DNA from: a virus
Direction: 5' to 3' (one strand)
Virus record (IMG/VR): IMGVR_UViG_3300020477_001483
Span: 1 to 23,874 of that record
Length of the DNA stretch: 23,874 bases
Below the pieces are notes generated by a model that was not told the DNA's origin, searched no databases, and was given only the letters and a program-made list of their open reading frames with translations. Of the stretch, positions 9,830 through 16,711 are shown piece after piece. A program made the position numbers and the translations under genes. Every line of letters begins with the position of its first letter. The first letter of the stretch is position 1.

Positions 9830-10843
9830 CTACGTGCTACTAATTACTTTCGGTGGTCGGTAAGCAGTCTCCGGATCTGGGAACAGAGCCCAGTCAGCGT
9901 TTGACTCGCGCAAGCGATACTCTCGGGCCATGCGAACAAAGTTACCCATATGGCGGGTGGCTTTATCGTACTCGTGCTTCTCCTCAAGGAGCATGGCGGT
10001 GGCGTAGAAGGCAGGAGCCATGTGCACCTCGGAAGGAAGTGGGCAGTCAGTCCCGTCTGCGGAACCGTTAACCGCCAGGTCAGTCTCGGTTCCCTTGTAC
10101 CAGATGTGAAACATCTTCTGCGAAGAAGGGGCAGGGAACAGCCTGATCTTATTGTTCTTTGTTGCGTAGTGAGTGGGGTCGCCATGGTTGTCCGGGGAAA
10201 TAAACAGCGCCCACGGACCCTCTGCCAAAGGCTGGCCGTCCCATTCCACATCGGTGATGGCCAAGAAGCCAGAAGGCAGGTCAGTTTCGATGAAGGTGTC
10301 TTGCGGAAGGTTGGACACCCAGGTCTGGGCACCCGAAGATCCGGTCTTTGCGAACAGAACTTCAGTGGCGTCAGTCAGGTCATCTCTCTCTGGAGACTCT
10401 ATGGCTATGTCGGTTCCGTTCACCGAATCAATGGTGAACTTCCACAGGCTGGACCCGGAGGTGTTGAACACCACAGTGGCGTTGGCGTCCGATCCCCCCG
10501 ATGCCGCATTTATGGCCGCCCGGAGTCGAAGCTGCAGATCGGAAGCGATAGTACCGCCCGTGGTGTTGGCCCGGTTGGTCGAGGTTATCGCCACATCAGT
10601 GGCGCTAATGGCGTTAGTGCCGCCAGTGATGGTAATGCGGATGCCCCACCAGGTCTTGGAGTCAAAGCGCGGCACCAGCTGTAGGTAGTCCTCCTTGTCG
10701 ACGCCCTTGACGATCTTGCAGAACTCTCTGACGCCTTCGTTGATGTACTTGCGAGTCGCCTCAGAATTGACTGAGACGTTGGTCTCGTTGGCAGTCGAGC
10801 GAGACTGCCTGTGCGCGTAGGTTACCTGGTCGCCAAGAGTAAT
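9830..10843 (-). CDS. Head-tail adaptor protein, apparent AUU start
   Basis: A conventional start (GTG at 10675) would give 281 residues. The same frame stays open for 56 codons upstream, and those codons read like the true N-terminus of an adaptor: TLGDQVTYAHRQSRSTANET, then ATRKYINEGVREFCKIV. There is no ATG, GTG or TTG in that stretch. An AAGGAGG ribosome site (10853-10859) lies nine bases before ATT at 10843, giving 337 residues. The core has aromatic and acidic features typical of gp6/T7 gp11-like adaptors, including an all-helical C-terminus (FYATAMLLEEKHEYDKATRH). Residues about 65-160 look like an inserted beta domain. It would join the portal to the nozzle. I am confident in the extension and less so in the exact start codon. 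Confidence 0.7.
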   Translation of the reverse strand: MTLGDQVTYAHRQSRSTANETNVSVNSEATRKYINEGVREFCKIVKGVDKEDYLQLVPRFDSKTWWGIRITITGGTNAISATDVAITSTNRANTTGGTIASDLQLRLRAAINAASGGSDANATVVFNTSGSSLWKFTIDSVNGTDIAIESPERDDLTDATEVLFAKTGSSGAQTWVSNLPQDTFIETDLPSGFLAITDVEWDGQPLAEGPWALFISPDNHGDPTHYATKNNKIRLFPAPSSQKMFHIWYKGTETDLAVNGSADGTDCPLPSEVHMAPAFYATAMLLEEKHEYDKATRHMGNFVRMAREYRLRESNADWALFPDPETAYRPPKVISST

Positions 10844-10851
10844 ATCAGCAT

Positions 10852-10859
10852 CCCTCCTT
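10852..10859 (-). promoter_or_regulatory. Strong Shine-Dalgarno site for the adaptor gene
   Basis: AAGGAGGG is the best ribosome-binding sequence near this gene. It is followed one base later by an out-of-frame ATG (10851) that opens a nine-codon dead-end frame, and nine bases later (counting from AAGGAGG) by the in-frame ATT at 10843. One base of spacing is too short for initiation at the ATG, so this site decides in favour of ATT or of a mutated start. Confidence 0.6.
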
Positions 10860-10935
10860 GACTATGTGACAAAATGGGCGGCGGAAAATATCTATATCAT
10901 CGAAAGAAACAGGCACAGAAGGCTCCACGGATTGC

Positions 10936-11073
10936 CTACTTCTTTCGCCTCTTGAAGTGTTCAATCTGGCGAAGGCGCCTGGCAGCCTCCTTGAAGGACT
11001 TGAACGTCTTGGAGAGGTTCTTGCCCTTTTTGGAAACTACTCGGTAGCCCCCGCCAGACCTTACAACACTCAC
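10936..11073 (-). CDS. Small basic phage protein (45 residues)
   Basis: GTG start at 11073 overlaps the TGA of the upstream structural gene by four bases (GTGA), and the frame closes with TAG at 10936. The product is 45 residues, very basic, with a short beta-like N-terminus (VVRSGGGYRVVSKKGKNLSK) and a helical C-terminus ending in RRLRQIEHFKRRKK. Proteins of this shape, a 'GK(N/K)L' turn followed by an 'A.(R/K)RL.Q(V/I)E.FK' helix, are frequent small ORFs in phage structural blocks, often of unknown role. The charge suggests nucleic-acid contact. It was too short to be found by length-limited ORF calling; coupling by overlap and family-like sequence are my evidence that it is real. Confidence 0.7.
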   Translation of the reverse strand: MSVVRSGGGYRVVSKKGKNLSKTFKSFKEAARRLRQIEHFKRRKK

Positions 11074-11402
11074 TTTCCGCCGGTGTGCCCCACGAAGACC
11101 GCGTTAACAGTGCCGCCAGCAGGAGCCTGCATTCGGAGCGAAGTGTTGGTAACCGAAGACGTGTACCCAACATAGAACGAGTCGGTCATTTGGGTCGCTT
11201 CCACCGGGATGCGAGCCACCGTAACCGAGTCGTCCATGATCAGGATCTCCTGCCCCTCAGTAGCCCCCGAATAAGACACAAAGATGTTGTCCAGGGTCCA
11301 CCTTGAGCCGGAGATGGCCGCCCAGACGGTACCAGTCGCATTGCTGAGACTGGCAACCCCCTGAAGCGGCTTAGTTCCCGGGCCTGTCCCGTAAGGGAAC
11401 AT
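11070..11402 (-). CDS. Small structural protein, beta-rich
   Basis: 110 residues, ATG start seven bases after the preceding stop. The composition is Gly, Thr, Ser, Val and Ala rich with few charged residues (for example GYTSSVTNTSLRMQAPAGG), as expected for a beta-sandwich virion component. There is no signal peptide. It is the third of three consecutive small beta-rich genes after the major capsid gene. This context suggests a head decoration, vertex or neck protein. I do not recognise a named family. Confidence 0.6.
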   Translation of the reverse strand: MFPYGTGPGTKPLQGVASLSNATGTVWAAISGSRWTLDNIFVSYSGATEGQEILIMDDSVTVARIPVEATQMTDSFYVGYTSSVTNTSLRMQAPAGGTVNAVFVGHTGGK

Positions 11403-11410
11403 TTACGCCC

Positions 11411-11770
11411 CTAGTGGCCGAACGCCACGAACTGAACAGCAGTGAACGACGTTACATCGGTATCCGAAGCCAACTCCTGCGCAGGAGAAGTCTCGTTCTC
11501 GGCAGTGCCGGTCACGGTCACCGAGGCGGTCGGATTAAAAATCTGAAGCGCCTCGTTTTCGTAATCGTACTGGAACATATAGCCGGAAGCTGGACCAACT
11601 AACACGAAATCCGTGTTGTTGAAGTCCAACGTAAAGGTCATGCCTCCGGACGTATACGTGCCGAGAGCAACGGTCCCAACCGCAAAGTTGAAACCGTTCG
11701 ACTCCGCCGACTGGATCGTGTAATTCCCGTTCAGTCCCTTATCGTAGGTAGCGGTTACAGTACCAGCCAT
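11411..11770 (-). CDS. Small beta-rich structural protein, probable head decoration
   Basis: 119 residues, ATG start preceded by TAGGAG with seven bases of spacing after GGAG. The sequence alternates polar and hydrophobic residues (FTLDFNNTDFVLVGPASGY) and includes MFQYDYENEALQIFNP, followed by a final strand VTSFTAVQFVAFGH. A central 'F.YDY.N..L' strand and a closing 'F.A.(Q/R)F.A.G' strand are familiar from small phage proteins encoded directly after the major capsid. I infer that it binds the capsid surface. It is unlike its two neighbours in sequence, so it is not an obvious duplication. Confidence 0.6.
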   Translation of the reverse strand: MAGTVTATYDKGLNGNYTIQSAESNGFNFAVGTVALGTYTSGGMTFTLDFNNTDFVLVGPASGYMFQYDYENEALQIFNPTASVTVTGTAENETSPAQELASDTDVTSFTAVQFVAFGH

Positions 11771-11779
11771 TCACTACTC

Positions 11780-12259
11780 CTAAGTCGTCCCAGAGACCCT
11801 GACGGGAACCTGGTTGATCGCGAACGCGGTATTCGACCCAGTCGAGTCAGAGACCGCGCCTACCGCCCACTCGTTCGCCGCACCCGTATAGGTCTGATCG
11901 GCGTTCGAGAAGGAGGCGTCATGCCACTTGATAGCCGTGCCCTGGGTGATCGTGGTCTCACTAAGAGTGACCGAAGCGTTGTAGCCGCCAATCTGAAGCC
12001 ACCCGGAACCATCCGAAGTGATCGCCTCAGCGGGAACCCCAACGTAGGCCCAGTGGTACCCGGCCGTGGTTGAACCAGGGTAGGTGACGCCGGTGTCAAA
12101 GACAGCCTGCGCCTCGTAGCCAGTTGCCCCCACAAAGACCAGGTACGGAGTGCCTGCGGTGAGATCCTCGAGAGCGGTCGCCTTAATCCACGTCTTGGTG
12201 TCTGAGTCCTGGCGAAAAGCCAGGCTCGTGAAAGACGAGTTTGTGTCAGTGTATGCCAT
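11780..12259 (-). CDS. Probable capsid decoration protein
   Basis: 159 residues, ATG start with AGGGG seven bases upstream. The N-terminus (LAFRQDSDTKTWIKATALED) and segments such as TPYLVFVGATGYEAQAVF and GYHWAYVGVPAEAI read as a beta-barrel protein. The composition is Thr/Ser/Gly/Ala rich with few basic residues. In many tailed phages a small trimeric beta protein is encoded beside the major capsid and stabilises the shell; this gene follows the capsid stop by only nine bases. Family not named with certainty. Confidence 0.6.
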   Translation of the reverse strand: MAYTDTNSSFTSLAFRQDSDTKTWIKATALEDLTAGTPYLVFVGATGYEAQAVFDTGVTYPGSTTAGYHWAYVGVPAEAITSDGSGWLQIGGYNASVTLSETTITQGTAIKWHDASFSNADQTYTGAANEWAVGAVSDSTGSNTAFAINQVPVRVSGTT

Positions 12260-12268
12260 TCAGCACCC

Positions 12269-13219
12269 CTATACGGTGTAGTCCAGGGCCGTGTACTTGA
12301 AGTTGGTCTTGCGCATCTTGCAGCACAGGTTACCAGCCCAAGAGCTGATCTTGATCAGTGCATGCGGGAAGCCAGCCTGCTTCAGGTCGTCCCATGGCTC
12401 GGTCGTAAAATTGAAGTTCGGGTGATACCGAAGCTCAAAGACCGAGGTGTCAATGCCATACAGCCTGTTAGCGGTACAGGCGTAATCCCCCACCACGCTC
12501 GAACGACCGAACTTGATCGCTTCAAACCCCATGTCGGCCATGTTGTTGTCACGGTAGACCCGCTGCGGGTCGGCCAGGGACTCGAACTTGCTGAACAGGT
12601 CACGGGTGGTGACCAAGAGGTCTGGGAAGTTAGGACCGAAAGTCGCATCGTTAATCCGCTTCGAAACGGAGGTTGCAGAACCCCACAGGTGAAGACGGGT
12701 CTCGGAAGTGTCCTCGGCCGCAGCTGCCCATTCGGCGGCATCCGCCACTGCGATGTCGGCATAGGTCGTGCCGGTGTCGATGATGGTGTCAAGACTCGAG
12801 AAAGAATTGTCCGCCTGAGTGGTTGCGTACAGGTCGGTGTTGAACTTGTTCAACATGTCCTGCTGCATTTCCTCAGTCTTGTCGCGAATAAGGTCGATGA
12901 TCTGGGCCTTGCCGGTGTTCTGCACCCGCTCGTCCCAGCTGATCATGTTCTTGCCCACGATGTACTTCCACGCCAGGATTCCTGACGTGCGAGTCTCTTT
13001 CTGTTCGTATGTAATCTGCTGGCGCGGGTCCACTGCCTCCGCCAAACCAAGGGTCTGGTACCGGATCGCAAATTGGATGTTGTTACCACCAGAGGTACGA
13101 ACGTTGTTTCGTTGTTTGAGGCGACTATAGAACGGCGACTTCTCGTAGACCTGCTGCGTAAGCGTCTTATCGAAGAAGTTGCTCGATACTGAGTTTGCCT
13201 CGTCCCTAGTCAGAGCCAT
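12269..13219 (-). CDS. Major capsid protein
   Basis: 316 residues, ATG start with an AGGA ribosome site eight bases upstream. It follows the scaffold gene. The N-terminal arm is helical (EANSVSSNFFDKTLTQQVYE), and the sequence continues with an 'E-loop'-like strand region (NNIQFAIRYQTLGLAEAVDP) and a long spine-like helix (IIDLIRDKTEEMQQDML). The C-terminus includes short strands typical of an axial domain. Length and order (portal, scaffold, capsid, decoration) fit an HK97-fold capsid protein. The fold is inferred from composition and context rather than from a diagnostic motif. There is no sign of an N-terminal protease cleavage site. Confidence 0.85.
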   Translation of the reverse strand: MALTRDEANSVSSNFFDKTLTQQVYEKSPFYSRLKQRNNVRTSGGNNIQFAIRYQTLGLAEAVDPRQQITYEQKETRTSGILAWKYIVGKNMISWDERVQNTGKAQIIDLIRDKTEEMQQDMLNKFNTDLYATTQADNSFSSLDTIIDTGTTYADIAVADAAEWAAAAEDTSETRLHLWGSATSVSKRINDATFGPNFPDLLVTTRDLFSKFESLADPQRVYRDNNMADMGFEAIKFGRSSVVGDYACTANRLYGIDTSVFELRYHPNFNFTTEPWDDLKQAGFPHALIKISSWAGNLCCKMRKTNFKYTALDYTV

Positions 13220-13235
13220 TCACTCGTCCTGTTGC

Positions 13236-14024
13236 TCAGCCAGTAGTTATGCCAGCGGCTTTGTAGGCCGCGTCGGCCGCATCCTGTGCTGAGCTAAAGT
13301 TTTGTGGAGCAGAGCTATTGGCAGCCCCTCCCGCCGGGGAAAGGTCGGCCAGTGATTTCTCAGCCTCCGTCTGTTTAGCCACGCTGTCGTCTGACACTGC
13401 AGGACTGCCATTCAACGAATAGCCCTTCTGCGCGTGGTACAAGACCTCGATCATCTTCTGGGAGTCCCCGTCGCCGATCTGCGCCAGGATCTCCTCAACG
13501 GCACCGCGGTCAAGGTCGCCGTACCGCGATGCGGCTTGCGCCCATGCAGCTTCGGTGTCCCGATCCGCTTTGTACTGGTTGAGCTCCTCCCTCAGCTCCT
13601 CGATCTCCCTGGAAGAGCCGCTTTCCTGGGCAGGTGCAGGCTGTCCATTCATGCTGACATTCCCCCTGTTAAGGATCTCTTGGACCTGTGCGTAGGCCGC
13701 AGGGTCGCTCTGAAGAATCCGATCATACTCAAGCATCTGACGGGATACTGCGCGTTCGTGCTCACGCTCTGAGCGAAGATGCTCGATCTCCTTACGGATA
13801 TCGGACCTCTCCGACTCAAACTTGGCGCGATCCCGGTCAAACTCCTTCTGTCGCAAGTACGACTTTCTGAAGCCCTCGGTAAGATCGTCTCGGGTCTTAA
13901 ACTCCTTCCGGTCACCGTCCAAGTACTGGAAAGCGAAGAAAGGTTCGGCAGGAACCGTCTCCGGCGCCGCCTCAGCTGGAGTCACCTCTGGCTGTTGAGC
14001 ATCACTGCTCTCGTCTTTTGCCAC
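13236..14024 (-). CDS. Capsid scaffolding protein
   Basis: 262 residues, GTG start at 14024 with GGGAG seven bases upstream. The N-terminal 25 residues are Pro/Ala/Glu rich and disordered. A short conserved-looking block follows (FFAFQYLDGDRKEFKTRDDL). Residues 55-110 form a charged coiled coil (FDRDRAKFESERSDIRKEIE and onward), with a second helix around 135-160 (REIEELREELNQYKADRD). The C-terminus is Ser/Ala rich. High charge, coiled coil and placement just before the major capsid gene are the standard signs of a scaffold, which shapes the procapsid and leaves on maturation. No protease domain is visible. Confidence 0.8.
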   Translation of the reverse strand: MAKDESSDAQQPEVTPAEAAPETVPAEPFFAFQYLDGDRKEFKTRDDLTEGFRKSYLRQKEFDRDRAKFESERSDIRKEIEHLRSEREHERAVSRQMLEYDRILQSDPAAYAQVQEILNRGNVSMNGQPAPAQESGSSREIEELREELNQYKADRDTEAAWAQAASRYGDLDRGAVEEILAQIGDGDSQKMIEVLYHAQKGYSLNGSPAVSDDSVAKQTEAEKSLADLSPAGGAANSSAPQNFSSAQDAADAAYKAAGITTG

Positions 14025-14025
14025 T

Positions 14026-14262
14026 TTAGGCTCCCATTCTACTTAAAAGGTCGGCCATAACCTCGGCCCTGTCCGCATCCATGCCTATCCTCCGGAGAGC
14101 CGCCACAGATCTTTTTCGCCGATCAGGTTGTTGCCGAATTGGAGGCATCTGACCTGTCATGCCTGTCATGGTTGGCATTGGAGGTCTTTTTGAGCGGAAA
14201 TTGGGAGACGCTCCACCAGCCCCTGCAAACATCCTGTTACCTGAAAACAAGTCCCCAGCCAT
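14026..14262 (-). CDS. Small unknown protein in the head-gene block
   Basis: 78 residues, ATG start one base after the preceding stop. The first half is Met/Pro/Gly/Gln rich and looks disordered (PTMTGMTGQMPPIRQQPD). The second half is a short Arg/Ala helix (RRKRSVAALRRIGM, then DRAEVMADLLSRMGA). I do not recognise it. Together with the Pro-rich gene upstream it forms a pair between portal and scaffold. Roles in capsid assembly or as a portal-associated peptide are possible but unproven. Confidence 0.5.
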   Translation of the reverse strand: MAGDLFSGNRMFAGAGGASPNFRSKRPPMPTMTGMTGQMPPIRQQPDRRKRSVAALRRIGMDADRAEVMADLLSRMGA

Positions 14263-14263
14263 A

Positions 14264-14641
14264 CTATCTGCCCCCTAGAAGACTACCGAGGCCACCGCCG
14301 CCCGGAGCGGCTGGAGGAGGACCACCAGCTGGGGGAGGAGCAGGAGCAGCGCCTCGGATCTTCCCCTCGGTGGTTGCGTTTTGCATCTGTCTCCGTCTAA
14401 CGCCCGACAGCTGTGAAATAGGGCCGTCCACATCAATACCCATCATCTCAAGGCCCTCTCGGACGCTCATGTCGGGATGCACGCGCCCGCGCGCCACGTT
14501 CCGTAGAGAATCAGCAGGGTTGAGAATGGAGTCAGACGGACTCGGTCCCGCCGGGGCCCCAGGAGGCGCCCCAGGAGGCGGCCCAGGAGGCGGCCCGGGG
14601 GGAGGCCCGGGGGGAGGCGGGTAACCCCTACCAGCCGGCAC
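14264..14641 (-). CDS. Proline-rich small protein
   Basis: 125 residues, GTG start at 14641 with AGGG a few bases upstream. Residues 6-35 are almost only Pro, Gly and Ala in four-residue steps (PPGP, PPGA), encoded by a 12-base tandem repeat. The middle (residues 40-85) is a folded-looking region including VHPDMSVREGLEMMGIDVDGP and SGVRRRQMQNATTEGK. The C-terminus is again Pro/Gly rich. The middle portion could be a small helical domain. No family is recognised. Its place between portal and scaffold suggests a structural or assembly accessory. Confidence 0.55.
   Translation of the reverse strand: MPAGRGYPPPPGPPPGPPPGPPPGAPPGAPAGPSPSDSILNPADSLRNVARGRVHPDMSVREGLEMMGIDVDGPISQLSGVRRRQMQNATTEGKIRGAAPAPPPAGGPPPAAPGGGGLGSLLGGR
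14559..14618. repeat. 12-base tandem repeat (5 copies) coding a Pro-Gly stretch
   Basis: Five consecutive 12-mers: one CCAGGAGGCGCC, two CCAGGAGGCGGC and two CCGGGGGGAGGC. They lie inside the Pro-rich gene and encode repeating P-P-G-P / P-P-G-A units. Copy variation by slippage would stay in frame. Confidence 0.85.
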
Positions 14642-14674
14642 TTCGCCCTACCCCAAGTGGAGCAATAAAACTCA

Positions 14675-16462
14675 CTACGCTACCCCCTCGTTAATTTCGC
14701 CCACCGGCCGCGGCCCACTCACGGGGGCTGGCTGGGGCGGATTTTGAGCTTGCTGCATTGCGCTCATGTTCTGCTGCATTTCTTCGATTATCTGCTTCCC
14801 GCGAGGTATGCGAAGGGCATCAATCGTGGCTTTCCAGATCGGCATGGAAGTAACCGGGTTACCGGCCGCCATCTCGAGCAAGCGAAGGAACATGTTGGCC
14901 TTGGACTGCTTGTCCATAGGCAGTGAGGAATTAGTGTCGACGGTCAGGTCGAAGGCCGCGTATATCGGGTCTACTTCTCCCCACTGCTCAATAAACGCCT
15001 GCATCTCCGCGTCTATCTGAGCGCTCTCGTCAGGGCCCTCTTGGCCATCCCTGGCTCCCACGGCCTCTCTGGCAAACTGGTTGCGGTTGCTAACCGTGAA
15101 GCGCTGGCTCTTACCGTCCACGCTGACCTGGAACTCGCGCAGGTCCGTATAGAACTGCTGCATGATCGAAATCATCATGTAAAGCAGACGGGCCACAGAG
15201 GACTCGTAGTTGCGGACACGCTGCCGCGTACGGGTGTAGGCCGACTCTATCAGCGTGCTGATCTCAGTGGCGGACTGGCGCTGGGACTTCCCGACTTGAC
15301 CCTTGGATACGTCGGTCACCCCGCTAACCTCTTCCATGAGGCGCTGGATAGCTGACATCAGCATGGGCACCGTCTGGTTTACCGCAGGTGCTTCCATTTT
15401 CTCCAAGGGCCTCTGGGCGCCGGTCTGGGTGGCCTCCATGACGCCGCCACCTCGCTTCAACTGATCCTTGACCTTCTCGGACTCCAGGCCGGAAGCCGGG
15501 TCCACGATCCACACCGGATCGGCGTAGTAGGTCATCCACTTGTGCATGAGCTGCAACGAGTGGTTAAAGGAGAGGTTCATCTCCTCGATTTGGTCTGGCT
15601 CGGACATGCCGTAGAACTCGTGAGGAACGGTGTAGTCGTAGAGCTCTACGTAGGGAGGCATGCCGTGACGGAAAGGAGATGGCCGCTCGTCAAGGATGAC
15701 CCCGCTGGTCATGGTAACGATCTTGCCGTTGGGGAACTTGGGCCTGGCCTTCTTGTTGGCCGTCTTCTCTTTGGTCTCCTTGCCCTCGTCGGTTACGTAG
15801 TACTCCTCAGCCTCGGAGTCACGCATCCAGACCTCATAGACCTTGATCTTGTGCTCCTCTAGCTCCCAGTCCTGCATACTCTGCAGCTCCGGGTTGTCTT
15901 GCTCGCTGACCACCTCCCCCCACTTCTCGGGGTACTTGAAGCGCAGCCAGGACATGGGCTTCTCCATGCGCTCGCCGCACATCGGGGTGTCTTTGAGGGA
16001 GGTATAGCCGGGGGCATTAAAGAATGTCCGCGGATCCACGTTGTCCACCGCCAGGTCATCCTCCGACCTGTTCCAGCGGACTTTGACGATGCCGATCTTC
16101 ATGATCAGCGCGTCCTTGACCCAGCGATAGGAGATGTCATCCATCCCCAGCTTGTCCCACAGGTACTCGGCGGCCAGGGAGAAGGCCTCGAGGTGGTTCT
16201 GCATGAAGCTCTGGCGAGCTCGCACAGACCAGATGGGTCGGTTGTCGGTGAGGAGCGGAGCTACCGTCTCTACGGTCGAGAAGATGTAGTTGGCGTGGAT
16301 CTTGGAGTCGTTCTCGTCTAGCCGGCCCTCGTTCCACCACTCGCCCTTGTACCGCTTCATATAGCGGTTCATGGCGTTCAGGGTGGATTCGTTGGCGGTG
16401 AAGATGCGGTCTACCCGACCGGATAGCTTCGAAGCAAACTTATCGTCTTTCTGCTTAGCCAA
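14675..16462 (-). CDS. Portal protein
   Basis: 595 residues. The TTG start at 16462 overlaps the stop of the zinc-ribbon gene by eight bases. The N-terminal half has features of P22/T7-like portals: YMKRYKGEWWNEGRLDENDS, IFSTVETVAPLLTDNRPIWS, and VKDALIMKIGIVKVRWN followed by VDPRTFFNAPG. The long helix of the stem region includes IEEMNLSFNHSLQLMHKWMT, and SATEISTLIESAYTRTRQRV forms the wing/crown transition. The C-terminus is Gln/Pro rich. It would form the dodecameric gate through which the terminase pumps DNA. The terminase is three kilobases upstream, separated by the sugar cassette. The family is clear. Confidence 0.9.
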   Translation of the reverse strand: MAKQKDDKFASKLSGRVDRIFTANESTLNAMNRYMKRYKGEWWNEGRLDENDSKIHANYIFSTVETVAPLLTDNRPIWSVRARQSFMQNHLEAFSLAAEYLWDKLGMDDISYRWVKDALIMKIGIVKVRWNRSEDDLAVDNVDPRTFFNAPGYTSLKDTPMCGERMEKPMSWLRFKYPEKWGEVVSEQDNPELQSMQDWELEEHKIKVYEVWMRDSEAEEYYVTDEGKETKEKTANKKARPKFPNGKIVTMTSGVILDERPSPFRHGMPPYVELYDYTVPHEFYGMSEPDQIEEMNLSFNHSLQLMHKWMTYYADPVWIVDPASGLESEKVKDQLKRGGGVMEATQTGAQRPLEKMEAPAVNQTVPMLMSAIQRLMEEVSGVTDVSKGQVGKSQRQSATEISTLIESAYTRTRQRVRNYESSVARLLYMMISIMQQFYTDLREFQVSVDGKSQRFTVSNRNQFAREAVGARDGQEGPDESAQIDAEMQAFIEQWGEVDPIYAAFDLTVDTNSSLPMDKQSKANMFLRLLEMAAGNPVTSMPIWKATIDALRIPRGKQIIEEMQQNMSAMQQAQNPPQPAPVSGPRPVGEINEGVA

Positions 16463-16700
16463 CCTTGGTCAGGTTCTCCTTGCGGAGGTAGTTGTCACGG
16501 TCAGCCTTGGTTGGGAAGTGTTGGCCAAGCATCCGATCGTACCCCGCCTCGAACTCCATGATCTGTCCCATGCTGCCGATAGAGTAGATGCGCTCTGCCT
16601 TCTCACCGCATTGCGGGCACACGAGCTGCGAATCTTGCAGGTGTTTCACGAATACTTCTTGCGCCCCGTGGGAGGGGCAGCGAAGGTCCACTAACGGCAA
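16455..16700 (-). CDS. FmdB-like zinc-ribbon protein
   Basis: 81 residues. The TTG start at 16700 gives MPLVDLRCPSHG, the expected opening of FmdB-like zinc ribbons; an in-frame GTG three codons later is the alternative. Metal ligands are C8 with H11 (a CxxH instead of the usual CxxC) and C28-x2-C31. Residues 40-80 are a charged C-terminal tail. Single-ribbon proteins of this type are common just before the portal gene in phages; their function is unknown, perhaps regulation or assembly. It starts 11 bases after the cytidylyltransferase gene ends and overlaps the portal start, so it is part of the same operon. Confidence 0.7.
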   Translation of the reverse strand: MPLVDLRCPSHGAQEVFVKHLQDSQLVCPQCGEKAERIYSIGSMGQIMEFEAGYDRMLGQHFPTKADRDNYLRKENLTKVG

Positions 16701-16711
16701 TCTGGTCAGCC

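Noticed and set aside
9950-10684. 244-codon plus-strand frame opposite the adaptor gene
   Set aside because: Antisense shadow; the minus-strand reading has a coherent adaptor sequence.
12362-12985. 207-codon plus-strand frame opposite the major capsid gene
   Set aside because: Antisense shadow without recognisable features.
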